Origin: Massilia mucilaginosa
Lineage (GTDB): Bacteria > Pseudomonadota > Gammaproteobacteria > Burkholderiales > Burkholderiaceae_D
Reading direction: 5' to 3'
NCBI RefSeq assembly: GCF_011682145.1
Contig: NZ_WHJH01000006.1
Span: forward strand, 62,001-126,000
Length of the DNA stretch: 64,000 nt
In this document: in pieces, positions 52,994-62,517 of the stretch
How positions within the stretch are numbered: the stretch's first letter is position 1
Layout of the letters: each line of letters begins with the position of its first letter
Notes under the pieces: model-generated
Told to the model about the DNA's origin: nothing
Database searches by the model: none
The model's input: the letters and a program-made list of their open reading frames with translations, nothing else
Made by a program: the position numbers and the translations under genes

Positions 52994-53542
52994 TTAGAAC
53001 AGTTCTATGTCGCCACTTTCCAGATGCTGCTGATTGACTGCTTTTCTTAGTACACTGCGTAATTCGAGCGACTGGATCGCCAGCGCCATGCTGACTTTGC
53101 CGAGCAAGTCGACGATTTCCTCGCTGTTCGTCTCGGGCACGATGTCGGCGCTGTGCGCGCCCAGGGTGCCCAGAAATTCGCGTAAGCCCGTCACGCGCTT
53201 GAGCGTGCGGTCGATCAGCTGGCTCGTCATGTCCTGGAACTGCATGCTGGTGATCGCCGTGTTGACATGCGCGCCGATCTCGCCCGACATCGCGCCCAGG
53301 CGCGCGCTGTCCTCCGCGCTCGGCGTGCCGCCGGCCAACAGCAGGTTGATGGTGTCCTGCTGCGCCCCGACGGCGGTGTGGATCGCCATGAAACTGCTGG
53401 TCAGCTTGTCGATGGCTTCTTCCAGTAGCAGATGGGTCTGGAGCAGATCGGTCTCGACTTCCGTCAAATGCTTCTTGCCGTGATCCGACACGCCCGACAG
53501 CAAGCGCTTCACGTGCGAGCCCAGTATTTTCTTTCTTGTCAT
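52994..53542 (-). CDS. CheZ-like putative phosphatase
   Basis: A 182-residue helical cytoplasmic protein. The helix TSMQFQDMTSQLIDRTLKRV contains D104 and Q108 at the same Asp-x3-Gln spacing as the CheZ catalytic pair (QDLTGQ in the cheZ gene of this window). It ends in ESGDIELF, a short acidic tail like a docking peptide. It lies between motB and the second cheY in the same operon, so a phosphatase for that CheY is a natural guess; this is inference from motif and position. Confidence 0.7.
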   Translation of the reverse strand: MTRKKILGSHVKRLLSGVSDHGKKHLTEVETDLLQTHLLLEEAIDKLTSSFMAIHTAVGAQQDTINLLLAGGTPSAEDSARLGAMSGEIGAHVNTAITSMQFQDMTSQLIDRTLKRVTGLREFLGTLGAHSADIVPETNSEEIVDLLGKVSMALAIQSLELRSVLRKAVNQQHLESGDIELF

Positions 53543-53570
53543 TCGCCCTCTCCCGTATCTTCCCTGGCCA

Positions 53571-54548
53571 TCATGGCGCCGCCTTGGGTACCGCTGGTGC
53601 TGCTGTATCCGCCGGCGCCGGCGTAGCGACGCCCGGCGTGGCGACGCCCGGCGTGGCGACGCCCGACTGTTCCGGCACCTCCATCGAGGCGCCGTCGCGC
53701 ATGACCGCGTCTTCCGTGCGCTTGTTCATGACGATGATGCTGATGCGCCGGTTGGCCGCGCTGAACGGATCCTGGCGGTCCAGCGGCGCCGCCGAGGCCA
53801 GTCCCACCACGCGCAGGATCTTGGCATCGCTCATGCCGCCGATGACCAGTTCGCGCCGCGATGCGTTGGCGCGGTCGGCCGACAATTCCCAGTTGCTGTA
53901 ACCGGTGTCGCTCATGTACGGCGTCGAATCGGTGTGGCCCGACAGGCCGATCCGGTTCGGTACTTCATTGAGGACGATCCCGATCACGTGCAGGATGTCG
54001 CGCGTGTACGGCTGCAGTTCGGCCTTGGCCAGGTTGAACATCGGCCGGTTCAATTCGTCCACGATCTGGATCCGCAAACCTTCGCTGGTGATATCGAGCA
54101 GCAGCTGGTTCTTGTACTTCTTCAGCAACGGATTGGCCTCGATGGTCGCTTCCAGCTTGGCCTTGAGTGTCTTGAGGCGGTCCGCCTCGGCCGCTTCCAG
54201 CGCCGCCTTGGCCGCCTTCAGATCGAACGTCCTCTTGTCCGGGTTCTCGCCGCGCTTGACCTGGCCGGTGCGGCGCGACAGGTCCTGGCCGCCGCCCTGC
54301 AGGATCGACGAACTGTCGCCGCTGCCCGAGCCGCCCGCCAGCGCCACCTTCAGCGGGGTCTGGAAAAATTCGGAAATGCCGTTCAAGTCACCCTTGCTGG
54401 TCGACCCCAGCAGCCACATCAGGAGGAAGAAGGCCATCATCGCCGTCACGAAGTCGGCGTAGGCGATCTTCCAGGCGCCGCCGTGGTGGCCGCCCGCGGT
54501 CTTCTTGATGCGCTTGACGATAATCGGCCGCAGGCCTTCATCGGACAT
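53571..54548 (-). CDS. motB: Flagellar motor stator protein MotB
   Basis: A 325-residue stator subunit anchoring the motor to peptidoglycan. The N-terminal membrane helix carries the proton-binding Asp in WKIAYADFVTAMMAFFLLMWLLG. A periplasmic linker leads to the OmpA-like peptidoglycan-binding domain (IGLSGHTDSTPY, NWELSADRANASRRELV). The C terminus holds three GVATP repeats and Ala/Pro-rich tail. It starts 56 bp after motA. Confidence 0.96.
   Translation of the reverse strand: MSDEGLRPIIVKRIKKTAGGHHGGAWKIAYADFVTAMMAFFLLMWLLGSTSKGDLNGISEFFQTPLKVALAGGSGSGDSSSILQGGGQDLSRRTGQVKRGENPDKRTFDLKAAKAALEAAEADRLKTLKAKLEATIEANPLLKKYKNQLLLDITSEGLRIQIVDELNRPMFNLAKAELQPYTRDILHVIGIVLNEVPNRIGLSGHTDSTPYMSDTGYSNWELSADRANASRRELVIGGMSDAKILRVVGLASAAPLDRQDPFSAANRRISIIVMNKRTEDAVMRDGASMEVPEQSGVATPGVATPGVATPAPADTAAPAVPKAAP
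53620..53664. repeat. 15-bp tandem repeats in the motB 3' end
   Basis: Three units of the form GGCGTGGCGACGCCC (the first has A for G), encoding GVATP three times in the MotB tail. Copy number may vary between strains. Confidence 0.85.
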
Positions 54549-54604
54549 ACGCGCTCCGTCTGGTCGGCATCATGCAAAGGGCAAGGTGGCTGGGCATGAT
54601 GGGC

Positions 54605-55465
54605 TTATTTGGTCTTCGATTTCTTGATGTGTTCTTCCAGCTCGGCGAAGGTGGGCCGCTCGGTCGAGTACAGCACCTTGCGCCCGAATTCGACCGCCAG
54701 CGCCGGCGCGTAGCCGTTCAGGCTCGCCAGCAGGGTCACTTTCACGCACTGGAACATCTTGGTCGACTCTTCCAGCTTCTGTTCGAGCAGGCTGGCCAGC
54801 GGGCCGACGAAGCCGTAGGCCAGCAAAATGCCGAGGAAGGTGCCGACCAGCGCCTTGGCGATCAGGATCCCCAGTTCGGCCGGCGGAATACCGACCGACT
54901 CCATCGTGTGCACCACGCCCATCACCGCGGCCACGATGCCGAAGGCCGGCAAGCCGTCGCCCAGCTTGGCGATGCAATGGGCCGGAACCGCGCCCTCGTG
55001 GTGGTGCGTTTCAATTTCGTTATCCATCAGATTTTCAATCTGAAAGGCGTCCATATTTCCCGATACCATCAAGCGCAGATAATCTGTCATGAATTCGACA
55101 ATATGGTGATCCGCCAGCACGCCGGGATATTTGGAAAACACCGGGCTCTGCTCCGGATTTTCGATATCGCCTTCAATCGACATCAGGCCTTCCTTGCGCA
55201 CTTTGGAAAGGACGTCGAACAGCAGCGACATCATTTCCATGTACAGGTCCTTGGTATAACGCGAACCTTTGAACAGGCCGGGAACGGCCTTGAGCGTGGC
55301 CTTGATCGATTTGCTGTTATTGCCCACGAAGAAAGCGCCGAAAGCCGCACCGCCGATCATCACCAGTTCGAGCGGCTGGAACAGCGACGCGAGGTGGCCG
55401 CCACTGGCGGCAAAGCCGCCGAAGACCGAACCGCAAACGATGATGTATCCGAGTATGACTAACAA
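54605..55465 (-). CDS. motA: Flagellar motor stator protein MotA
   Basis: A 286-residue inner-membrane stator subunit that conducts protons with MotB. There are four membrane segments, starting LLVILGYIIVCGSVFGG and including the FGIVAAVMGVVHTM and FLGILLAYGFVGPLASLL pairs, with the conserved cytoplasmic loop of charged residues between the second and third. I place the start at a TTG (55465) after GGGAGTC because it gives the family N terminus; upstream in-frame starts add about 20 atypical residues. No convincing sigma-28 site was found upstream. Confidence 0.95.
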   Translation of the reverse strand: MLVILGYIIVCGSVFGGFAASGGHLASLFQPLELVMIGGAAFGAFFVGNNSKSIKATLKAVPGLFKGSRYTKDLYMEMMSLLFDVLSKVRKEGLMSIEGDIENPEQSPVFSKYPGVLADHHIVEFMTDYLRLMVSGNMDAFQIENLMDNEIETHHHEGAVPAHCIAKLGDGLPAFGIVAAVMGVVHTMESVGIPPAELGILIAKALVGTFLGILLAYGFVGPLASLLEQKLEESTKMFQCVKVTLLASLNGYAPALAVEFGRKVLYSTERPTFAELEEHIKKSKTK

Positions 55466-55650
55466 GTGCGCTGACTCCCAAGTTGGAAAGAGCTCGGGCA
55501 GCGCCCGACGTGTTAAAGATAACAACGCCAATATATGAATGGCAATGAATGCTGTCGTTTCTTTAAATGGCTCGATTCATTTAATTTACATACGGAACTA
55601 CAATAGCGTGAGACGGCCCGAGCGGCAAGGAAAACCCTGCCGTCTGTCTC

Positions 55651-56496
55651 CTAAAAGTGCCATCCGTAGAGAGGCGCGCCACGCCCTGTAGGCATAAGAA
55701 TAATATCCGGCGTTTTTTCCGTTATCAGAAACTCATAACTGAGCAAAATGCTACCGGGGCGCATCTCTTTTGATGCCTTGCTCCATAAGCCGCTCATTGC
55801 CGCCGGCGACAGATACGCGAACACCGCGTCGTAGTTACTTAAATCAAGATTGTCGTAATCGCCACGCACAAAACGCGCGCGACTTGCGCTCAGCCGGGCG
55901 CGCAAAAAGCTCAGCAGCCAGGGCAGCGGCGCCAGTTCGATGCCCACAAAAACCGACTCCGGGCGACGGCGCGCCATGTCCAGCGTAAAACCGCCCAGGC
56001 CGCTGCCGATATCGATCACCAGCAAGGGCTTGTCTTTCGGCAGCAGCTGGTCGACTTCATTCCAGACCCATTTGCCGGACGGGTAGTACGGCACCTGGGT
56101 GCGGAAGGTGGACCAGTACAGCGCCAGCAGGAACAGGAACAGGCCCAGGAACAGCAGGGGAGGAATGTCAAGCTTGAGCGCGCCCGTCAGCGCCAGCGGA
56201 AACACCAGCTGGATCCCGAGCCACCACACGGCCAGGCCGCGCAGGCGCGTCATGGCGCAGGCGACGATGCCCTGCACCAGGGCAAAATCGGCATAGGACA
56301 AGCTGGCGCCGTTGCGCGCCAGCAGGAACACGATGAGCAGGGTCAGCGGGAAGGAGAGGCATTGCAGCAGCAGCGCCTGCACCGCGGGGGCGCGCCAGAT
56401 GCGGCGAAGGGCAAGGCTTGCGCCCTGCCCTTCGGAGGATGTGCGGGAAGAAGATGCAGGCGGCACGCGGGTGCCGGGCACGCGGGGATGGCTCAC
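55651..56496 (-). CDS. Membrane-anchored class I methyltransferase
   Basis: A 281-residue protein with a hydrophobic N-terminal half (about three to four membrane segments, including QALLLQCLSFPLTLLIVFLL and LLFLGLFLFLLALYW) and a C-terminal SAM-binding Rossmann domain (LLVIDIGSGLGGFTLDMARR, VGIELAPLPWL). The GTG start overlaps the flhC stop by 4 bp (GTGA), so it is probably coupled to the flagellar master regulator. The substrate is unknown; a motility role is suggested only by position. A downstream in-frame start would shorten the Ser/Pro-rich N terminus. Confidence 0.75.
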   Translation of the reverse strand: MSHPRVPGTRVPPASSSRTSSEGQGASLALRRIWRAPAVQALLLQCLSFPLTLLIVFLLARNGASLSYADFALVQGIVACAMTRLRGLAVWWLGIQLVFPLALTGALKLDIPPLLFLGLFLFLLALYWSTFRTQVPYYPSGKWVWNEVDQLLPKDKPLLVIDIGSGLGGFTLDMARRRPESVFVGIELAPLPWLLSFLRARLSASRARFVRGDYDNLDLSNYDAVFAYLSPAAMSGLWSKASKEMRPGSILLSYEFLITEKTPDIILMPTGRGAPLYGWHF

Positions 56497-57107
56497 ACGC
56501 CTTGCAGCGCGGTCGCGGCGGCGTGCGCATCTTTAGCGTCCCTGGCCTCGCTCGCGTCCTTGGCATCCTTGGCATCCTTGGCGTCCTTGACCTTCCTGGT
56601 CTTGCCGGCGCGCGAAGGCATGTTGCACAGGCCGCACTGATAAGCGTGGTTCAGGTCGAGGCAATCGACCACGAACTTGCCCTGGCACTTGTCGCACGGG
56701 GCCATGGCCAGCATTTTGCTCTGGAAAAAGCGCACCAGGGTCCACGCGCGCGTCAGCGACAGCAGCGGTTCGACCCCGGGCTCGGGCGGCATTTGTTCGA
56801 GATACAGCTTGTAGGCCTTCATGACCGCTTCGATGCCGGTGGCGCCAGCATGCTCGACCAGGAATTTGTGGATATTGATGAACAGCGAGGCGTGGATATT
56901 CGGCTGCCAGGTGAGGAACCAGTCGGTCGAGAAAGGCAGCATGCCCTTCGGCGGCGAGACGCCCTTGAGTTCCTTGTACAGCTTGAGCAAGCGTTCGCGC
57001 GAGAGCGAGACTTCGGTCTCGAGCAACTGCAATCGGGCGCCCAGGTTGATCAGCTCCATGGCCAGACCGATTTCCTGGGCTTCCGATACGACGCTTTTCT
57101 TGGACAT
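56493..57107 (-). CDS. flhC: Flagellar master regulator subunit FlhC
   Basis: A 204-residue partner of FlhD; FlhD4C2 activates early flagellar genes. The helical N-terminal half is followed by the zinc site CDKC...C...CGLC (four Cys), typical of FlhC. The C terminus carries an unusual Lys-Asp-Ala repeat tail (four to five KDA/ARDA units) absent in E. coli FlhC. The start is the ATG of MSKKSVVSEAQ. It overlaps the methyltransferase gene (GTGA) and lies 53 bp after flhD. Confidence 0.96.
   Translation of the reverse strand: MSKKSVVSEAQEIGLAMELINLGARLQLLETEVSLSRERLLKLYKELKGVSPPKGMLPFSTDWFLTWQPNIHASLFINIHKFLVEHAGATGIEAVMKAYKLYLEQMPPEPGVEPLLSLTRAWTLVRFFQSKMLAMAPCDKCQGKFVVDCLDLNHAYQCGLCNMPSRAGKTRKVKDAKDAKDAKDASEARDAKDAHAAATALQGV
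56554..56589. repeat. 9-bp tandem repeats in the flhC 3' end
   Basis: Four units GCGTCCTTG / GCATCCTTG in direct succession, encoding KDA repeats in the FlhC tail. This is a possible length-variable tract. Confidence 0.85.
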
Positions 57108-57160
57108 GACGGCTCCCGGTGCTGTTTTTGGCTGCGACTGCTGCAACAAAGACAAGGCGC

Positions 57161-57478
57161 TTACACGATTTCTTCGACTGCCTGGCCGGCCATCAGGATG
57201 GCGGCGTGGGACTGGGCGAGGACGCGGTCTTTGCTGTTGCTGGTCAACATCGACAGAATAGCACTATCGTCGAAGCGGAAGCGCGCCAGCATCATGTTGC
57301 CGCCCGCCAGCTTCAGGATCTGGGAATTGCTCATGTTTTCGATCAGTTCAGCGATGTCCGCCGAAATCCCGAGACGGAAGATCGCGGTCACTTTGTCGGC
57401 GCGAATCATCTGCTGGGCGAGCATCAGGTAGCTCAGGTTCGCATCACGAATTTCAGCCATCATGTCGTTCGCAGTCAT
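57161..57478 (-). CDS. flhD: Flagellar master regulator subunit FlhD
   Basis: A 105-residue helical partner of FlhC. It has the FlhD pattern: LSYLMLAQQMIRADKVTAIFRLGIS and IAELIENMSNSQILKLAGGNMMLARFRFDD. A good AAGGAGAC ribosome site lies 5 bases before the ATG. It heads the flhDC operon and is preceded by a long leader. Confidence 0.96.
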   Translation of the reverse strand: MTANDMMAEIRDANLSYLMLAQQMIRADKVTAIFRLGISADIAELIENMSNSQILKLAGGNMMLARFRFDDSAILSMLTSNSKDRVLAQSHAAILMAGQAVEEIV

Positions 57479-57864
57479 TTTCCGTCTCCTTCAATCCGTT
57501 GAAATCTGGCGCTGTGTTCGTATTGCCAGTGAGATAGATTCTGACTGTACAGCAACAATACGAGAATAGGCGCGCGCCTGTATTTTGGGTGAGGTACAGA
57601 TGAGGCAAGTCCGTAGGTGTTCGTCCTACGAACCCTGCCGGATCATGGTCGCGCCCCTATGAGAACGGGGCGGAAAAGCTGATTGTGGGGCGCTGTGTCA
57701 CTGACCCGTCGACGCGGTTTTTCTGTCGTCTTGTACCGGTTACGTCAAACTTTTGGAGAACTTGAGGGTTTTTTGAAAATACATTCAAAAAAACTGAAAA
57801 TAGTTTGGAGTCCCGCGTGTCTGACTCTGTAACGGCAGCTGGCGGCAGGACTTTAGGCTTCTTT
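57479..57864 (-). promoter_or_regulatory. Long upstream region of flhDC
   Basis: About 385 bp without a supported gene, upstream of flhD. It contains an inverted repeat CGTAGG-N7-CCTACG at 57612-57630, a second GC-rich inverted repeat (CGCCCC/GGGGCG) around 57645-57670, and an AT-rich stretch near 57765-57805. As flhDC is a major regulatory hub in other bacteria, several transcription factor sites are expected here; none is identified with confidence. Confidence 0.5.
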
Positions 57865-57923
57865 GAAAAAAATTTTCACGCAACAAGGGCCGGGACGCCG
57901 TGGCGCGCCCCGGCCGCATTGTT
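57865..57923 (-). terminator. Terminator of the S8 protease gene
   Basis: On the minus strand AACAA-TGC-GGCCGGG pairs with CCCGGCC-C-TTGTT (57923-57882), then AAAATTTTTTT. It overlaps the stop codon of the protease gene. Confidence 0.7.
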
Positions 57924-59880
57924 AGCGATTCAGCATGTTTGCGATTGTGCTCTGGATAACCGCATCCATCTGTTCGACGTAGGTCAGCGAATTGACGGTC
58001 CTCAACATGGCGCGCGCTTCGGCGGTGGAGCGCTGGTAGCTGGCCACTTCGGCCGGCTGGTCGAGCGCATTCGTGAAGTTGGTCGCCACTGCCGCTTTTT
58101 TATACAAGGTGGCGCCGTCGTTGTACTGCTCCAGGAAAGACCCGATCGCCAGCGCGAGCCTGCCGCGCGTCATGGCGCCGCTGTCGAGTTGGCCTTTCCA
58201 GTAGGCCAGGGTGCCCGCGTCGGGAGTGCGGTTGACAATGTTCTGGTACATCGCCGTCACGAAGGCGGCGTTGTCGCCAGGATAAAGGGCGGTCGCTTCG
58301 GCACTGGCTCCGACCGAGTCGACCAGTGAGCGAATCTGCGTACTGTAGTCATACAACCGGTTGAGCTCCCTGAGCGTCGATGGTGCGCCGGTGTCGCGCA
58401 AGCCATGGGAGAACCCGAGCAAGCCGCTTGGGTCAGCGGGACGGCCCAACAGGCTGATATAGAACTGCTGCGTCACGGTGACGTAAAACACGCTGTTGAG
58501 CGACGCCATCAAGTCCAGGCGCGGAATGCGCGGGGTCGGTTTCTGGCGCAGGGTATGGGGAACAATTTCGAGCCCGGTATTTCTCAGCCGTCCCCAGGTC
58601 TGCTCCACAGTGTCCAAAGGCGCCGCGTCCGGTGCCCGCAATACGGCGACGGCACCGGCGACATGGGGCGCCGCATACGATGTGCCGGATTGGCTGCCGG
58701 GGAGGTGGCTGCCGGTGTAGATGATAGCGCCCGGTGCGGCAATATTCACCCACGGATCACGGGCTGAAAAGCAGGTCATCTGATTTGTTCGGGCATTTTT
58801 ATCGGCGCATCCGTGTCCGCCCGCATAGCTCATGTCCTGGTCGTAGACGGCCCCGACGACCGCCGCCGCTGTCCCCTCGGCGGCGCACGCAGGAAAATTA
58901 GGCCTCTCGTTCAATTCGAAGTTATTGCCGGCAGCGATGACGGGAAAGATCCTGAGCTTCCTTAGCCTGTCGAGAGTATCGATCATGATCGCGAGGTCGC
59001 CATTACCCGGAGTGCACAAGCCGCCACCACTATCCTCATAGGCCGCGTTCACATTCAGGGCCACGATATTATATTTCGCCTGGTTCTCGATGGCCCAGTC
59101 GATACCGGCAAAAATGAGCTTGGGACTGGACGCTTTACCTACGAAAATGTCGACAACGGCGATCTTCGCCCCTGGCGCCGTCTGGGCCACGACAGCTGCC
59201 GCCGTGGTGCCATGATCGGCATCGTCACCGGTCGTGAATCCCGCTCCCGACTTATCGACGATCTCGACTATCCGGCAGGACGGCGGCGGAACCGGGACAC
59301 CGCAAAAGCCAAGCGAGGGATGTGCGGTTTCGACACCGACGTCAAGCATGGCAACCGTGCTGCCTGTGCCGCGGCGGCCGGTTGCGATGACCTGTGGCTG
59401 ATGAATCAGGGGCAAGCTCTCGCTGGTCTGCGGCTGCATGGGGACATTTTCCCCGACATGGACGACCAGGGGATGATTCAGCAAGCTCATCAGCCCGGCG
59501 TTGTTCTCTACCCGTACCACGGCAAGTGGAAGATGCATATATTCACGCAGAAACACGACATTGGCGGCGCCGAGCGTCGCCTGGACATTGCGGCGCGTCG
59601 CGCCGAACGCATTTTTCTCGATCGCCAGACGCTGCGCCTGTTGCTTGACTGCCGCCGCGCCCGACTGGTCCTGGAACATCACGATCACCTCGCGCTGCTC
59701 GCCTCTCGACACCGCGTCGAGCAGTTGGGGACGAATCTTTTTCGCTGCGGCGGGCGTCAGCGCCGCTTTCACCTGAGCCAGGCTAAGCGATGGCACGGCT
59801 GCGCCGGGGCCGGCCTGGGCATGCGCCAAGGGCATCCAAAGCGCCAAGGCAAGAACTGGCAAGTGTTTGATTAGTTTCAT
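57922..59880 (-). CDS. Secreted subtilisin-like (S8) protease with DUF4214
   Basis: A 652-residue exported serine protease. A signal peptide (about 1-22) is followed by an inhibitor-I9-like propeptide (residues 60-145, EVIVMFQDQSG through HPLVVHVGE) and the S8 catalytic domain. The triad candidates are D180 (AMLDVGVETAHP), H223 (DHGTTAAA) and S401 (SGTSYAAPHVAG), with oxyanion N319 (AAGNN). Asp followed by Val instead of Thr/Ser is slightly unusual. The C-terminal about 170 residues are a DUF4214-type region (TVTQQFYISLLGRPADPSGLLGFS, YQNIVNRTPDAGTLAYWKGQLDSG). The start is the ATG of MKLIKHLPV, after GAGAAAAG. It is divergent from kynU. Confidence 0.92.
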   Translation of the reverse strand: MKLIKHLPVLALALWMPLAHAQAGPGAAVPSLSLAQVKAALTPAAAKKIRPQLLDAVSRGEQREVIVMFQDQSGAAAVKQQAQRLAIEKNAFGATRRNVQATLGAANVVFLREYMHLPLAVVRVENNAGLMSLLNHPLVVHVGENVPMQPQTSESLPLIHQPQVIATGRRGTGSTVAMLDVGVETAHPSLGFCGVPVPPPSCRIVEIVDKSGAGFTTGDDADHGTTAAAVVAQTAPGAKIAVVDIFVGKASSPKLIFAGIDWAIENQAKYNIVALNVNAAYEDSGGGLCTPGNGDLAIMIDTLDRLRKLRIFPVIAAGNNFELNERPNFPACAAEGTAAAVVGAVYDQDMSYAGGHGCADKNARTNQMTCFSARDPWVNIAAPGAIIYTGSHLPGSQSGTSYAAPHVAGAVAVLRAPDAAPLDTVEQTWGRLRNTGLEIVPHTLRQKPTPRIPRLDLMASLNSVFYVTVTQQFYISLLGRPADPSGLLGFSHGLRDTGAPSTLRELNRLYDYSTQIRSLVDSVGASAEATALYPGDNAAFVTAMYQNIVNRTPDAGTLAYWKGQLDSGAMTRGRLALAIGSFLEQYNDGATLYKKAAVATNFTNALDQPAEVASYQRSTAEARAMLRTVNSLTYVEQMDAVIQSTIANMLNR

Positions 59881-60154
59881 ATTCACTTTTCTCAAGTAGT
59901 AAAACAGGCTGGAAATCTAGCGCAGACAGAAATGCCCACGCATCGACCGGCGTCCGACGCTCTGGCGGCATGCCGTTGCGACCGAAGACGAATCCATGAT
60001 AGATGACTTTTTACTTAATGATTCTTACTTTTCAACCTTTCATTTCTTGCAATTTTTTAGATCCACGAACACGCTTTCCGAAGAAGCCCGAATTCTTGTT
60101 ACACTCCCGCATTGGCTAAAATAGATGAAGCCTAAAGTATTTTTAAGGTGAACG

Positions 60155-61393
60155 ATGAACCGTAACGACTGCCTTGCCCTCGACGCCAACGATGCCCTCG
60201 CCCCCCTGCGCCAGCAATTCGACCTGCCCGAGGGCCTGATCTACCTCGACGGCAACTCGCTGGGCGCCCGTCCGCGCGCCGCCCTCGCCCGCGCCCAGGA
60301 CGTCATCGCGCGCGAATGGGGCACGGATCTGATCACCAGCTGGAACACGGCCGGCTGGTTCGACCTGCCCAGGCGCCTCGGCGACCGCCTGGCGCCGCTG
60401 ATCGGCGCGCAAGCCGGCGAAGTCGTGGTCAACGACACCACCTCGCTCAACCTGTTCAAGGCGCTGGCGGCGGCCCTGCACATGCAAGCGGCCTCCCCCG
60501 GGCGCAAGGTCATCGTCACCGAGCGCAGCAACTTCCCCACCGACCTGTACATGGCCCAGGGCCTGACCAGCTGGCTCGACCGGGGCTACGAAGTGCGCCT
60601 GGTCGACTCGGTCGAGGAGCTTGAGGGCGCGATCGGCCAGGACTGCGCCGCGGTCATGCTCACCCATGTGAACTACCGCACCGGCTACCAGCACGACATG
60701 GCCGCCATGAGCCGCCACGCGCACCAACAGGGCGCGCTGATTTTGTGGGACCTGGCCCACTCGGCCGGCGCCGTGCCGCTCGACCTGCGGCGCGACGGCG
60801 CCGACCTGGCGGTCGGCTGTACCTACAAATACCTCAACGGCGGCCCCGGCGCGCCGGCCTTTATCTGGGTGCCGGAACGCCACCAGCAAGCCTTCACCCA
60901 GCCGCTGTCCGGCTGGTGGGGCCACGCCAGGCCGTTCGCCATGGCGCCCGAATTCGAACCGGCCGCCGGCATCGGGCGCGCGCTGTGCGGCACCCAGCCG
61001 ATCGTCTCGCTCACCCTGGTCGAATGCGGGCTCGAGATCTTCGAACAGACCAGCATGCAAGCCATCCGCGCCAAGTCGCTGGCCCTGACCGACCTGTTCA
61101 TCGCACTGGTGGAAGAACGCTGCGCCAGCCATCCGCTCGGCCTTGCCACCCCGCGCGAGCACGCGCGGCGCGGCAGCCAGGTGAGTTTTACCCACCCGCA
61201 CGGCTACGCGGTGATGCAGGCCCTGATCGCGCGCGGCGTGATCGGCGACTACCGCGAGCCGGCCATCATGCGCTTCGGCTTCACGCCGCTGTACACCGGC
61301 TTTGCCGAGGTCTGGGACGCGGTCGAGATCCTGCGCCACATTCTGGACGACCGAGCCTACGATATTGCCGCCAGCCGCGGCGCCGTTACCTGA
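60155..61393 (+). CDS. kynU: Kynureninase
   Basis: A PLP-dependent enzyme of 412 residues that cleaves kynurenine to anthranilate and alanine. It shows [13 protein letters not shown] at the front, the PLP-lysine region [13 protein letters not shown], and the ISWLVGHARPF-type substrate loop seen here as [10 protein letters not shown]. Full length. The ATG at 60155 follows an AAGG tract. kynA follows 22 bp downstream. The kynB gene of the pathway is not in the window. Confidence 0.96.
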   Translation: MNRNDCLALDANDALAPLRQQFDLPEGLIYLDGNSLGARPRAALARAQDVIAREWGTDLITSWNTAGWFDLPRRLGDRLAPLIGAQAGEVVVNDTTSLNLFKALAAALHMQAASPGRKVIVTERSNFPTDLYMAQGLTSWLDRGYEVRLVDSVEELEGAIGQDCAAVMLTHVNYRTGYQHDMAAMSRHAHQQGALILWDLAHSAGAVPLDLRRDGADLAVGCTYKYLNGGPGAPAFIWVPERHQQAFTQPLSGWWGHARPFAMAPEFEPAAGIGRALCGTQPIVSLTLVECGLEIFEQTSMQAIRAKSLALTDLFIALVEERCASHPLGLATPREHARRGSQVSFTHPHGYAVMQALIARGVIGDYREPAIMRFGFTPLYTGFAEVWDAVEILRHILDDRAYDIAASRGAVT

Positions 61394-61415
61394 CGCAGTC
61401 ACCTGAGAGCCAATC

Positions 61416-62258
61416 ATGTCCGAAGAAGCAAAATGCCCGGCCCAATGGCACGGCGCCAAGATGGATTTCAGCGAAGCGATGAGCTACGGCGACTACCTGG
61501 GGCTCGACCAGATCCTCAATGCCCAGCATCCGCGCTCGCCCAACCACAATGAGATGCTGTTCATCGTGCAGCACCAGACCAGCGAATTGTGGCTCAAGCT
61601 GATGCTGCACGAACTGCAGGCGGTGCGCACCAACCTGCGCGCCGGCGAACTGGCGCCGGCCTTCAAGATGCTGGCGCGGGTGGCGCGCATCATGGACCAG
61701 CTGGTGCATGCCTGGGACGTGCTGGCCACCATGACGCCGCCCGAGTACACCGCCATCCGCCCGTTCCTGGGCGCCTCGTCGGGCTTTCAGTCGCACCAGT
61801 ACCGCGAACTCGAATTCCTGCTCGGGAACAAGAACGCGGCGCTGCTGAATGTGCACGAAACCGCGCCGGCCGCGCACGCGGTGCTCGAGCGCGAACTGCG
61901 CGCGCCATCGGTCTACGACGAAGCGGTCATGCTGCTCGCCCGCAGCGGCTTTGCCATCGCGCCCGAACGCCTCGACGCCGACTGGACCCTGCCGACCCGC
62001 GCCGACGACTCGGTCAAGGCGGCCTGGCTGGCCGTGTACCAGGACCCGTCGCGGCACTGGGCCTTGTACGAACTGGCCGAAAAGCTGGTGGACATGGAAA
62101 CCGCCTTCCGCTTCTGGCGCTTCCGCCATGTGACCACGGTCGAACGCATCATCGGGTTCAAGGCCGGCACCGGCGGCACGGCCGGCGTGAGCTATCTGCG
62201 CAAGATGCTCGATGTGGTGCTGTTTCCGGAGCTGTTCGCGCTGCGCACGGCGCTGTAA
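61416..62258 (+). CDS. kynA: Tryptophan 2,3-dioxygenase
   Basis: A heme enzyme of 280 residues that opens the indole ring of tryptophan, the first step of the kynurenine route. Family motifs are present: [68 protein letters not shown] with the heme-ligand His. It is placed in an operon with kynU, so tryptophan is broken to anthranilate (with kynB elsewhere). Confidence 0.97.
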   Translation: MSEEAKCPAQWHGAKMDFSEAMSYGDYLGLDQILNAQHPRSPNHNEMLFIVQHQTSELWLKLMLHELQAVRTNLRAGELAPAFKMLARVARIMDQLVHAWDVLATMTPPEYTAIRPFLGASSGFQSHQYRELEFLLGNKNAALLNVHETAPAAHAVLERELRAPSVYDEAVMLLARSGFAIAPERLDADWTLPTRADDSVKAAWLAVYQDPSRHWALYELAEKLVDMETAFRFWRFRHVTTVERIIGFKAGTGGTAGVSYLRKMLDVVLFPELFALRTAL

Positions 62259-62517
62259 ACGTCCGGGGACCCGCGCGCGACTGCACTTGCCGTAAGTCAG
62301 TGTTTCTTCCAAGCCGCACTACGGAAAGGTTTCCATTGACGTGGCCGGGAGCGTGATGTCAAATGCTCCACAGTCAACTGAAAACGATTTCAAACCAAAT
62401 TTCAGGGACTGCCGCAGCGCCATGCGCGCCGCGTAAAACATCGAGATGGCACAAGCCCGATCCCGCCACTGGCCCGTCGCCCCTCGCTCAACGACATCCA
62501 TTCAGGAGACAACAGCG

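Noticed and set aside
55540-55600. Possible sigma-28 promoter upstream of motA
   Set aside because: A TAAAG half-site is present on the minus strand but no GCCGATAA-like half-site at the right distance.
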